DNA of 64,000 nucleotides from JAHECQ01 sp963775125. Lineage in GTDB: Bacteria; Actinomycetota; Acidimicrobiia; Acidimicrobiales; SZUA-35. Location of the stretch: positions 1,182,731-1,246,730 of the forward strand of contig CAVZHQ010000002.1 of the NCBI GenBank assembly GCA_963775125.1. Reading direction: 5' to 3'. The notes beneath the pieces are model-generated. The model saw only the letters and a list, made by a program, of their open reading frames with translations. It did not search any database and was not told the origin of the DNA. A program made the translations under genes and the position numbers. This document shows, in pieces, positions 18,137 through 27,338 of this stretch; position 1 is the stretch's first letter, and every line of letters starts with the position of its first letter.

Positions 18137-19874
18137 TCAGTTGGCTGAACCAGGCAGGAACAGGTCCGAGGTCGAACTGCATCCGCTGATCGCGTCGACA
18201 GCAAGCACGACCGCAGCGGCGCTGTATGCGCTGCGCTCGTGGTCGGGGAAGAAGACGAGCTCGGGGAAGGCGAGACCGGTGAAGTAGCTGCCATCGTGGT
18301 CTCGGAGCGTGCGTGTCCACTCCAGGAGGGCGCGCGCCTTCTCCGGCTCACCCGCAGCCAGGTGGGCGATGGCACATTCGCACGTCTCGGCGGTCGTCAC
18401 CCACGGCCGGTCACTCACGCAGCGGACTCCCTTGCCTTCCATGACGAAGGTGTCCCACCCGGCACGGAGCATCGAGCGAGCAGCATCTCCGGTAACGGCA
18501 CCACTCAGGACCGGGTAATACCAGTCCATGGCCCAGCGGTCTTTCGGCTCGAACGCCTGAGGGAGTCCGGCGACCACCGACACCAGCCGGGCACGGGCCT
18601 CGCTCCAATCGTCACGTCGCTTGTCCAGCGTCTCGGCGATCCGTACCGCGCAGCCCACGCTGTGGCTGATGGAGGCCGATCCCGTCAGCAGTGCGTAGTC
18701 CCACGGGCGCTCGTCTGCGTTGCGGGCCCAGACGATCTCGCCTCTCGGGGTCTGCATCGTGAGCACGAAGTCGATGGCCTGCTCGACCATCGACCAGCGC
18801 CCCACGAGCCCCTCGGCGTCGCCGGTCGTGAGGTACTGATGCCAGACGCCGGTGGCGATGTAGGCCACGCAGTTGGTGTCGATCTTCGGGATCTTCGACG
18901 CCGGCCGCCGTGTAGTAGTTGTGCCACGATCCGTCGGCCCGCTGGTTGGCCGCCAACCAGTCGTAGGCCCGGTCGGCCTCGGCCACGAGCCCGCACGTGG
19001 CCAACGCCATTGCCGCCTCGATGTGGTTCCAGGGATCGGTGTGCCCGCCCGGGAACCACTCGATCATGCCGTTCGGGAGTTGGAGGTCGGCGATGGATCG
19101 AGCGGTGCGGTGGATTTCGTCCGTGGTGAGATCTGCGGCCGAGATCATGTGCTGCTCCGGACGGTCGGCGTAGACGACCAGGCTCTTGCCGAGGATCGGG
19201 TTGAGGAGTCGGTCCGCGGTGCGGGTGAGTCTGGGGGCCTTGACGATGTCCCACGTCAGCAACTTCAGGTAGGCCTTGACCGCAGGGTTCTCGGTGTTGT
19301 GGAGTCCGACGGCGCACTTGAGCCACCAGTAGGGGCTGTGCAGTGCGTGCGCCCGGTGGCTGGGGCCCGGCTCGAACCCGACCGAGGCCAGCTTGGTGCG
19401 GAGCTCTGGTTGGCCGTAGATGCGGACATGCCCGCCGACGCTCTTCGGGGCGTGATAGTCATCGTTCAGCCACCAGCAGACCTGTTCGGGCAGCGCTGCG
19501 GGAACGGTCGCCGCCAGACGTCCACCTGGCCGCAGGACCCGGAAGAGCTCGGCCATCACGGCAAGGTCGTCGGGGACGTGCTCGAGGACCTCCGAGGCGA
19601 TGACTCGGTCGAAGGAGCAGTCGGCGAACGGCAGCGACAGGCCATTGGCCTGCACCACCGCAGCGGTCAGGCCCGGCCCGGGCAACTCGCCGGCTTCGTG
19701 CATCGCCGCGAACGTGTCTCGGGTCTGGACCATCTCGGTGAGCGCGAGGTCGGCGGCAACAACTGATGCGCCGCGACGGGCCGTCTCGAACGCGTGCCGA
19801 CCGAAGCCGGCGCCGAGATCGAGCACGGTCATTCCGGGCTGCAACCCGAGCACCTCGTAGTCGACGGTGAGCAT
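18137..19874 (-). CDS. SAM methyltransferase joined in frame to an alpha/alpha-toroid (prenyltransferase/terpene-cyclase-like) protein, frameshifted
   Basis: From the ATG at 19874 a class I methyltransferase begins (VLDLGAGFGRHAFETARRGA; DRVIASEVLEHVPDD; VLRPGGRLAATVPA), about 240 aa long. Without a stop the frame continues at about 19147 (MISAADLTTDEIHRTARSI) into a toroid domain with NGMIEWFPGGHTDPWNHIEA and QRADGSW, a QW-like motif of terpene cyclases and prenyltransferases. A frame change near 18895 leads to the remaining repeats (AIDFVLTMQTPRGEIVWARN, YYPVLSGAVTGDAARSML). No DxDD catalytic motif is visible. These are probably two genes whose boundary was blurred by an indel, but a true fusion is possible. 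The methyltransferase start overlaps the GT4 stop. Confidence 0.7.
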
Positions 19875-21161
19875 CAGCGCTTGGCGCTCGCTGCGTGAGC
19901 GGTGCGTTCGGCCCGGAGCGCAATGACCTCGCGGTACTGGGCGACGGTGTTCACTGCGGCCTGACGCCAGGTGTACAGCTCGCTCACCCGCGCCCGCCCG
20001 GCGGTGCCGATACGTGCACGGAGGTCGGGGTCGTCCAGCCCGCGCTCGATGGCGAGGCGCAGCGACTCGACATCGCCCGCCTTGCATCGGAGAACCGTCT
20101 CGCCATCGATGCCGGTCACCTCGGGCAGCGCTCCTCCGTCGGTGGCGACCAGCGCAGTGCCCGAACCCATCGCCTCGACGGCAGGCAACGAGAACCCTTC
20201 GTAGAGCGACGGAACGACGGCCAGTTCGGACTCGGCGTACAGCTCGACGATGCGTTCGTCGGGTACGCCGGTGACGAAGGTGACGGCGTCCGTGAGTCCG
20301 AAGCGTTCGATGATCTCGGCCGACGGCCCGCCCGGCTTCGCCCGTCCGACCACGGTCAGGCTGATCCCAGGTCGCTCCACCCGTATCTTCGCCATCGCCT
20401 CGAGCAGGAACCGGAGGCCCTTCAGCTCGACGTCGGCGCTGGCGGTGGTGATGAGCCGCTCGGGAATGCGTTCGACGTGGAGAAGGGGGCGGAAGAGATC
20501 GGGGTCGACGCCGACGTGGACGAGACGCATGCGGTCGAGGTCGACCTTCATGTCGGTGTGGATGTCCTGAATCGAGTTCTCCGAGACGACGACGATGCGC
20601 GGCATACGTCGGGCCACCCGTCCCTGCATCTTCACGAAGCGGTACCAGCGGCCGATGCTGCGCCGCTTCTTGGGATCGGCCATGGCCGCCATCTCGAGGC
20701 GGCGGTCGACCGTGATGGGGTGATGCAGCGTGACCAGGGTCGGTAGCAGCTTGTCGATGGCGAGGATGCCGTACCCGAGGCACTGGTTGTCATGGACCAG
20801 GTCGAAGTCGGCGACTCGGGGCTTCAACGCCTGATAGGCCCGGTAGCTGAAAGCCAGCGGCTCGGGAAACGTTCCGGTCGAGAAGGTGGCGATCTCGAGG
20901 AAGTCGGCTTTCGTCTTGAACTCCCAGTACGGCGGGAAACCGGCCGGGATAGGCGTCGTTGAACAGGTCGAGACTGGGGAGCTGGTGCAGGGTGACCCGA
21001 GGGTCCAGGACGGGGTACGGCTGGCCCGAGAACACCTCGATCGTGTGGCCCAGATCGGCCAGCGCCTTGGTGAGGTGACGGGTGTAGATGCCCTGACCGC
21101 CTACGGTCGGCTTGGATCGATAGGAAAGGTAGGCGAGGCGGAGGGGGCGTTCGTCTGGCAT
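19874..21161 (-). CDS. Family 4 glycosyltransferase, frameshifted
   Basis: A retaining GT-B glycosyltransferase. The N-terminal domain starts RLAYLSYRSKPTVGGQGIYTRHL, with the Gly-rich donor/acceptor loop. After a frame change near 20945 it continues with LVHDNQCLGYGILAI and VVVSENSIQDIH. The C-terminal domain has VHVGVDPDLFRP, LKGLRFLLEAMAKI, VPSLYEGFSLPAVEAMGSGT (the E-x7-E motif) and LPEVTGIDGETV. Length is about 429 aa. It is first in a minus-strand unit with the methyltransferase and toroid protein, and the ATG downstream overlaps its stop by one base. Donor and acceptor are unknown; a surface glycolipid or polysaccharide role is inferred. Confidence 0.85.
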
Positions 21162-21170
21162 GTCTCCCTT

Positions 21171-21196
21171 AGAGGTTCCGTCTTGGAGGTTCCGTT
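21171..21196. repeat. Short direct repeat in the GT4/pirin divergent intergenic region
   Basis: GAGGTTCCGT occurs twice within 26 bases, just upstream of the GT4 start and divergent from the pirin gene. It could be a paired regulator site; there is no further support. Confidence 0.3.
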
Positions 21197-21340
21197 ACGG
21201 TGGTTGCGTCGACCGGTTCGAGCACGGACAGCGTGAGAATCGTCACAGGGTACGGGAAAGTTCCAGGTGACAGGACTGCACCTGAGGTTCGGGCTCGGTG
21301 GTCTGGCATAGAATCGGGTCGGCGTGGGGTTGTCACTGAC

Positions 21341-22408
21341 ATGTCAACTTCGACCGTGATCCTCGAACGCTTCTCCCTCGGCATGCAGTGGCCGACCGTC
21401 GATCCTTTCCTCTTTTGTGCCCACCACCACGACCAGTACCCCGCCGGCAACGACGAACTGGCGCCCGACGTTTCGCTGAAGGGCCGCCAGATCGGATCGG
21501 ACTTCAGCGCCAAGGACGGCTGGAGCATGTACCACGGAGCCATCGTCCCCGGGTTTCCGCAGCACCCTCACCGTGGGTTCGAGACGGTGACGTACCTCCG
21601 GGCCGGATACGTCGACCACTCCGACTCGCTCGGGGCGACGGCTCGATTCGGCCCCGGCGATGCCCAGTGGATGACCGCCGGTGCGGGTGTACAGCACGCC
21701 GAGATGATGCCGTTGGTCAATCGGGACGCCCCCAACTTCCTCCACCTGTTCCAGATCTGGTTGAACCTGCCGGCGGCGGACAAGATGGCTCGGGCCGCGT
21801 TCAAGATGTTCTGGGCCGAGGAGATCCCCGAGGTTCGACACGTCGATGGCAACGGCCGGGTCACCGAGGTCCATGTCGTTGCTGGTCGCCTGGGCGACGC
21901 CGAGGGTTTGGCCCCACCGCCCGCGTCGTGGGCGGCGGACCCCGCGCACGACGTTGCCATCTGGCAGGTCGAGATGGAGCCGAACGCCGAGTGGGTGCTC
22001 CCGGCGGGTCGCGCCGGCTTGAGCCGGGTGTTGTACTTCTATGACGGCAGCTCGTTGGATCTCCCCGACACGTCCGAACGTCTGGCGGGAGGCGAAGGTG
22101 CGCTGCTGCCCCCCGATGCCGAGGTTCGCCTGGTGGCCGGCGACCAACCCGCCGGCTTCGTGATCCTCCAGGGACAACCCATCGGTGAACCGGTCGCCCA
22201 GTACGGCCCCTTCGTGATGAACACCCAGGACGAGGTCCAGCAGGCGTTCAGCGATTACCAGCGCACCCAGTTCGGTGGTTGGCCTTGGCGCTCGCCCGAC
22301 CCCAACCACGGTCGGGACGCCGGTCGATTCGCCATCGACACCGATGGCATGCGCCACGAGCCCCCGTTGGTCGGCATCGAGCAATCGACATCGGCGTCGG
22401 CGTCCTGA
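21341..22408 (+). CDS. Pirin-family cupin protein
   Basis: A 355-aa bicupin. The first cupin has the pirin metal motif FPQHPHRGFETVTYLRAG and GDAQWMTAGAGVQHAEMM, with His/His/His/Glu ligands for iron. The middle reads FLHLFQIWLNLPAADKM. The second cupin (VAIWQVEMEPNAEWVLPAG...) lacks a clear metal set, as in other pirins. The ATG at 21341 is chosen because upstream in-frame sequence is not conserved-looking. Some pirins are quercetin dioxygenases and others regulators; the role here is not known. It is divergent from the GT4 unit and 5 bases before dtd. Confidence 0.88.
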   Translation: MSTSTVILERFSLGMQWPTVDPFLFCAHHHDQYPAGNDELAPDVSLKGRQIGSDFSAKDGWSMYHGAIVPGFPQHPHRGFETVTYLRAGYVDHSDSLGATARFGPGDAQWMTAGAGVQHAEMMPLVNRDAPNFLHLFQIWLNLPAADKMARAAFKMFWAEEIPEVRHVDGNGRVTEVHVVAGRLGDAEGLAPPPASWAADPAHDVAIWQVEMEPNAEWVLPAGRAGLSRVLYFYDGSSLDLPDTSERLAGGEGALLPPDAEVRLVAGDQPAGFVILQGQPIGEPVAQYGPFVMNTQDEVQQAFSDYQRTQFGGWPWRSPDPNHGRDAGRFAIDTDGMRHEPPLVGIEQSTSASAS

Positions 22409-22412
22409 GCCG

Positions 22413-22865
22413 GTGCGCGCGGTCGTTCAGCGGGTGCGCCGCGCCCGGGTGACCGTCGAGACGGCCGGGGCGTCGGTGGTCGCCGGCGAGATCGGTCCGG
22501 GTCTCTGTGTGTTGCTCGGCGCCACGCACGTCGACACCGCGGTCGACGCGCTCAAGATGGCCGACAAGCTGGCCAAGCTGCGGATCTTCTCCGATGCCGA
22601 CGACAAGATGAACCTGTCCGTCGCCGACATCGGAGGCCAGGTTCTGGTCGTGAGCCAGTTCACCGTCTACGGCGATGCGACGAAGGGCAACCGGCCGTCG
22701 TTCATCGCTGCGGCGCGCCCCGAGATGGCCGAGCCCCTGATCGACTGCACCGTCGACGCTCTGCGAGCCCGCGGGCTGCACGTCGAGACAGGTCGTTTTC
22801 GTACGGACATGAACGTCGAGCTGGTGAACTGGGGGCCGGTGACCCTTACCGTCGAAGTGCCTTGA
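22413..22865 (+). CDS. dtd: D-aminoacyl-tRNA deacylase
   Basis: DTD removes D-amino acids (and glycine from tRNA-Ala) mischarged on tRNAs. The 150-aa protein has VVQRVRRARVTVE, the catalytic SQFTVYGDATKGNRPSF motif and the NWGPVT gate motif with the cross-subunit Gly-cisPro equivalent. The GTG at 22413 is five bases after the pirin stop, so the two are co-transcribed. Its 3' end overlaps the convergent pgi stop by 20 bases. Confidence 0.93.
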   Translation: MRAVVQRVRRARVTVETAGASVVAGEIGPGLCVLLGATHVDTAVDALKMADKLAKLRIFSDADDKMNLSVADIGGQVLVVSQFTVYGDATKGNRPSFIAAARPEMAEPLIDCTVDALRARGLHVETGRFRTDMNVELVNWGPVTLTVEVP

Positions 22866-24498
22866 ATCGATTGATGAGGGCATTCGTCGACGGATCGTGG
22901 GACTCCACCGATGCGTCGGACGTCAGCTCTTCGGCGATCGCGGTCGCCAGCACCTTGCCCAGTTCGACGCCCCACTGGTCGAAGCTGTTGATGCCCCAGA
23001 TCACCCCTTGGACGAAGACCTTGTGTTCGTAGAAGGCGACGAGCTGGCCGAGCACCGCCGGGGTGAGGGTGGGGGCGAGCATCGTGGTCGATGGCCGGTT
23101 TCCCGGGAACGTCTTGTGGCTGACCAGCGCCTCGGGCACGCCGTCGGCCCGGACCTGGTCGGCCGTCTTGCCGAACGCCATCGCTTCGGCCTGGGCGAAC
23201 ATGTTGGCCATCAGCAAGTCGTGCTGACGGAGGCCGCCCTGCTCGTTGGCCGGAAGGTCCTCGGTCGGATGGGGGTTGATGAAGCCGATGAAGTCGACCG
23301 GCACGACCGTGGTGCCTTGATGGAGGAGCTGGTAGAAGGCGTGCTGGCCGTTGGTCCCCGGCTCGCCCCAGACCAACGGGCCCGTCTGATGAGGAACGTC
23401 CGAGCCGTCCAGGCGCACCCGTTTGCCGTTGGACTCCATGTCGAGCTGCTGCAGGTAGGCGGCGAAGCGATCGAGACGTTGGCTGTAGGGGAGCACGGCC
23501 AGGGACGCGTGGTCGGCAAAGTTCCGGTGATAGATGCCGACGAGGGCCGCAAGCGCCGGACCGTTCGCCGACAGCGGCGCCGTTCGGAAGTGCTCGTCCA
23601 TCGCCCGGAACCCAGCGAGTAGATCGCTGAAGTGGTCGGGCCCGATGGCGATCATCAGCGACAGGCCGATGGCCGAGTCGACCGAATAGCGACCGCCGAC
23701 CCAGTCCCAGAACCCGAACATGTTGGCCGTGTCGATGCCGAACCCGCTGACGCGTTCGGCGTTGGTCGACACCGCTACGAAGTGCCGGGAGACGATGTCG
23801 ACCGACTCGCCGACTGTTGCGCCCAACGCATCGACGAGCCACGCCCGCGCTGCGGTTGCGTTGCTGATGGTCTCGACGGTGGTGAACGTCTTCGAGGCGA
23901 TGATGAACAGGGTGGTCGCCGGATCGATCTGGGCCAGGACGCCCGCGAGATCGGCGGGATCGACGTTCGAGACGAAGTACGCCGACAGACCGTCCTGGAC
24001 GTAGGGGCGAAGTGCCCGGTACGCCATGTTGGGGCCGAGGTCCGATCCGCCGATGCCGATGTTGACGATGGTGGTCAGCGGTTGACCGGTTGCGCCGACC
24101 CACTCGCCGGAACGGACTCTCCGAGCGAAGTCGGCCATCTGATCGAGCACGGCGTGCACATCGCCGACGACATCTTGGCCGTCGACCTCGAGCCCCTGAC
24201 CACGCGATGCCCGCAGCGAAGTGTGGAGAACGGCGCGGTCCTCGGTGGTGTTGATGTGAGCGCCGGCGAACATTGCCTCGGTCCGACCGGAGACGTCCGC
24301 CTCCTCGGCGAGGGCGAGGAGGTGGCCGAGGGTCTCGTCGGTGATGGGCTGCTTGGACAAGTCGACCACCAAGTCGCAGGCCTCGACCGTGAAGCGCTCG
24401 GCTCGCATCGGATCGTCCGCGAACAGTTGGCGGAGCGAGGGTTGCCGGGCGGCGAGGTCGGTGAGCGCACGCCAGGTATCGGTGTTGGGGTCAACCAT
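22846..24498 (-). CDS. pgi: Glucose-6-phosphate isomerase
   Basis: Interconverts glucose-6-phosphate and fructose-6-phosphate. The 550-aa protein is the long PGI form. Motifs are VNIGIGGSDLGPNMAYRAL, FIIASKTFTTVETISNA, GGRYSVDSAIGLSLMIAIG, LVWGEPGTNGQHAFYQLLHQ (with the ring-opening His) and INSFDQWGVELGKVLA (with the phosphate-binding Lys). The ATG at 24498 overlaps the lnt stop by eight bases. It is the last gene of hemE-hemG-lnt-pgi. The TAA stop lies inside the 3' end of convergent dtd. Confidence 0.95.
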   Translation of the reverse strand: MVDPNTDTWRALTDLAARQPSLRQLFADDPMRAERFTVEACDLVVDLSKQPITDETLGHLLALAEEADVSGRTEAMFAGAHINTTEDRAVLHTSLRASRGQGLEVDGQDVVGDVHAVLDQMADFARRVRSGEWVGATGQPLTTIVNIGIGGSDLGPNMAYRALRPYVQDGLSAYFVSNVDPADLAGVLAQIDPATTLFIIASKTFTTVETISNATAARAWLVDALGATVGESVDIVSRHFVAVSTNAERVSGFGIDTANMFGFWDWVGGRYSVDSAIGLSLMIAIGPDHFSDLLAGFRAMDEHFRTAPLSANGPALAALVGIYHRNFADHASLAVLPYSQRLDRFAAYLQQLDMESNGKRVRLDGSDVPHQTGPLVWGEPGTNGQHAFYQLLHQGTTVVPVDFIGFINPHPTEDLPANEQGGLRQHDLLMANMFAQAEAMAFGKTADQVRADGVPEALVSHKTFPGNRPSTTMLAPTLTPAVLGQLVAFYEHKVFVQGVIWGINSFDQWGVELGKVLATAIAEELTSDASVESHDPSTNALINRFKALRR

Positions 24499-25996
24499 CG
24501 GAATCAGCCTCCTGGTCGTTCGGGTTCGGATTGCTGCGTCGTCGAACGATCCAAGCGGCGACGATGGCGATGACGCCGTAGAGCACGACCGGCCACGGGC
24601 CGACGATGCTGGCCAGCGTTCGGCCGGTCCGCATCTCGGCGGTCGTGGTGAGGACGCGGCGTTCGCCGATGTCCGTGCGCTGCAGGAGACGACCGTCGGC
24701 ATCGATGACCCCCGAGAGCCCGGTCGGCGCGGCCATGAGGAGCCAGCGGTCGTTCTCGACCGCTCGAAGCTGGTTCGAAGCGACCTGCTGGGTGTGCACC
24801 TGGGTCAGCCAGAACGACGACCCGTTGGTCGGGTTGGTCAGGATCTGCGCTCCGTTGGCCACCGAGTCGCGGGCCCGCCGGTCGAAGAACGCCTCCCACG
24901 AGATGGAGACGCCGACGGGGCCGACCGGGGTGTCGAGGACTGGCGGCTCCGTGCCGGGTAGCGCATCACGGGCCGGCAAGAGGTCGGCCATCCCGGTCGC
25001 CTCGATGATCGAACGGAACGGCACGAACTCGCCGAACGGCACGGTGCGGACCTTGTCGTAGCGGTCGAGCTCTCGCCCGCTCGGCAGCACCGTCGTCTGG
25101 TAGTTGACGTTGTAGCGATCGTCCAAGGGGTGGAACCATCCGGCAAGGACCGGGGCGTCGTACTCGGCCGCAACGTCGGCCACGGTCTCTCGGGCGGCCT
25201 CCATCGACAGGTAGCGGCCGGGATTGACCACGTTCTCGGGCCAGAGAATGAAGTCGACCGGGTCGAGGAGCGCCTTCGTCGCTTCGACGTGGCGGGCCAG
25301 GACCACCGGTTCCTGGAACGACGATGCCCGGGTGCGGACCGGACCACCGCCCTGGACGATCGCCACGTCGATGTCCCGAACGACGGCGGCACGTGGGTGA
25401 AGGACCGCGACCAAGAGAGCGGCGAGCACGGCGATTGCGCCGAAGGCGGCCGGCCTGGACTCGCGTGTCCACAAGGCCGAGAGCATCTGGCCGACGACGA
25501 CCACCAACATGATGACGAGCAACGGGCCGCCGACACGGGCCGGTAGCACCAGTGGGGTGTCCACCTGGCTGAGTGCGATGTTGGCGAGCGGGACACCGCC
25601 GAACGGCCAGTACCAGCGAGCCGCTTCGGCCAGGGCTACCGCTCCAGGCAGAACGATGCGCCGGAGCGGTGCCTGCGGCGGGGTGAGCGCGGCGGCCACG
25701 CCGAAGTACGCCGAGTAGAGGATGCCGGCGACGATGTAGCCGGGCGGGGTCAGGTCGAACATCCAGAGCATGGCCGGAAACAGCCACGCTGCGGCGATCA
25801 ACCACGTCCGTCGAAAACGTCGCCACGCTCCGGACTTGGTTGCCGATGTCTCGGCCAGCAGGCGATCGGTCAACGCAAAGCCGACGAAGGCCAGCGGCCA
25901 CCAACCCCACGGGGGCACGGAGCCGGCGATACAGATCCCGGCGACTACCGCTCGGATCGATGGTCGGTACAGCACTGGCGGAAGGCGGACCGTCAT
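24491..25996 (-). CDS. lnt: Apolipoprotein N-acyltransferase-like protein with Ser in place of the catalytic Cys
   Basis: The first roughly 220 residues hold several hydrophobic helices (VVAGICIAG, WPLAFVGFALTDRLL, TWLIAAAWLFPAMLWMFDL, GPLLVIMLVVVVGQML). A nitrilase-like domain follows with the Glu of ILWPENVVNPGR, the Lys of DKVRTVPFGEFVPF and NPTNGSSFW. At the position of the acyl-accepting Cys (usually CYE/CWE) the sequence is ISWEAFF: residue 366 is Ser (TCG, 24899-24901). Lnt normally adds the third acyl chain to lipoproteins; the Ser raises doubt about that chemistry. The ATG overlaps the hemG stop (ATGA). The frame is intact over 501 aa. Confidence 0.8.
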   Translation of the reverse strand: MTVRLPPVLYRPSIRAVVAGICIAGSVPPWGWWPLAFVGFALTDRLLAETSATKSGAWRRFRRTWLIAAAWLFPAMLWMFDLTPPGYIVAGILYSAYFGVAAALTPPQAPLRRIVLPGAVALAEAARWYWPFGGVPLANIALSQVDTPLVLPARVGGPLLVIMLVVVVGQMLSALWTRESRPAAFGAIAVLAALLVAVLHPRAAVVRDIDVAIVQGGGPVRTRASSFQEPVVLARHVEATKALLDPVDFILWPENVVNPGRYLSMEAARETVADVAAEYDAPVLAGWFHPLDDRYNVNYQTTVLPSGRELDRYDKVRTVPFGEFVPFRSIIEATGMADLLPARDALPGTEPPVLDTPVGPVGVSISWEAFFDRRARDSVANGAQILTNPTNGSSFWLTQVHTQQVASNQLRAVENDRWLLMAAPTGLSGVIDADGRLLQRTDIGERRVLTTTAEMRTGRTLASIVGPWPVVLYGVIAIVAAWIVRRRSNPNPNDQEADSDG

Positions 25997-27338
25997 GCCC
26001 GAGCAGCTCGGGCCGCCGTCCACGCGGACGCAATGGTCGCAGGGATGCCGATGCCTTGATACGCCGCTCCAGCCAGCGTGATGTGCGGGGCGTCCGTGCG
26101 GAGCGCGGCGAAGATGGCCTCGACCCGCTCGGCGTGTCCGGGCACGTATTGCGGGAGGGCGTCGATCCAACGGTGGACGCGCAACGCTGTTGGTTCGGCC
26201 GTGATGTCGAGGACGCACTGGACCTCGTTCAGGAGCTGGTTCACCAGCGGCGTCGTCGTCCAGGGCGAGGGCCCGGGTGTCTCCGAAACGGCCGGAGGTG
26301 AGCCGAAGGAGTACCCGACCCGGACGCTGGTAGTGGGCCCACTTCGTACTGAACCAGGTGCAGGCCGTCAGCACCATGCCGTCGACCCGAGGAAACAGAA
26401 TGCCGGAGGCGTCGAGGTGTGGCGTGACGGCTTGCTCCTCGAACTCGACACTGACCTGAGCGACCGAGGCGTACTGGATCTCGGCCAGCAGACGACTGGC
26501 CGTTGGCGAGACCTCCGCCAGCAACCGGCTGGCTGCGGGCGCCTGGGTGGCGATGACGATCCGGTCCGCGTCGAGCTCGGCGATCGAGGGTGACGCGCCG
26601 AGGTGCAGCGAGTCGACATCGATGGCGTCGACCAGCGCGTCGATGATGCGGGCGATGCCACCCGGCAGGCCGTAGAACACCGGCTCGTTGGCGGCGGCGT
26701 TGGCTGAGCCGAGTGTGGCCCCGACCGATGCCCGTGCGGCCCGCAGACCTTCGAGGATGGACGTATGGCTGCGAGCGGCAGCGGAGATCTGAGGGGCAGC
26801 TGACCGCAGGCTCAACCGGTCGATGTCGGAGGCGTTGATGCCGCCGATCATGGGATCGATGAGTCGCTCGGTCACCTCGTCGCCGAGCCGCTCGCGGAAG
26901 TAGGCACCCACGCTGATGTCGCCGCGAAGATCGGTGGGCGGCCGCGTGGGTTCGGCGGCGACGTCGGCCAGGCCTGCTGCACTGATGAGACCGCTCGTCG
27001 CCAGCGCCTCGAGATCGGTGGGAACCCCGAGCACCGTGCCCTTGGGGAGTTCGTGCAACGAACCATTTCGATGGATGTAGGCCGGCACCGGGGCGATGGG
27101 GCTGGTGAGCTGGTCGGCCAGCCCCAGCTGCTCGCACAGTTTGCGGCCCTGGGGAACCCGGGCCAGGAAGGTGTCGGCGCCCGCGTCGACCATTCGGTCA
27201 CCGACCAGAGAACTCCAGACCTTGCCCCCGAACCGGTCGCCGGCCTCGTAGAGGTCGAACGAGTCGCCGGAGCGTTGCAGCTCGAACGCGGTCGTCAGCC
27301 CGGCGAGCCCACCGCCGACCACGGCAATGCGCGGTCAT
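25993..27338 (-). CDS. hemG: Protoporphyrinogen/coproporphyrinogen oxidase, frameshifted
   Basis: An FAD-dependent oxidase of the HemY/CgoX type that aromatises coproporphyrinogen III in gram-positive heme synthesis. The FAD motif IAVVGGGLAGLTTAFELQRSG is at the N-terminus. Others are YEAGDRFGGKVWSS, MVDAGADTFLAR, RLIDPMIGGINASDIDRLSL, VFYGLPGGIARI and the C-terminal ITLAGAAYQGIGIPATIASAW (FAD). One frame change lies near 26262. Another at about 27330 separates the ATG at 27338, which overlaps the hemE stop (ATGA), from the FAD motif. Corrected length is about 448 aa. The coproporphyrinogen substrate is inferred from hemQ in the same window. Confidence 0.88.

Noticed and set aside
24491..27322. 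A single 943-residue hemG-lnt fusion protein
   Set aside because: The true C-terminus of hemG is in another frame after about 26262, and lnt has its own ATG overlapping the hemG stop. The fusion arises from one indel.
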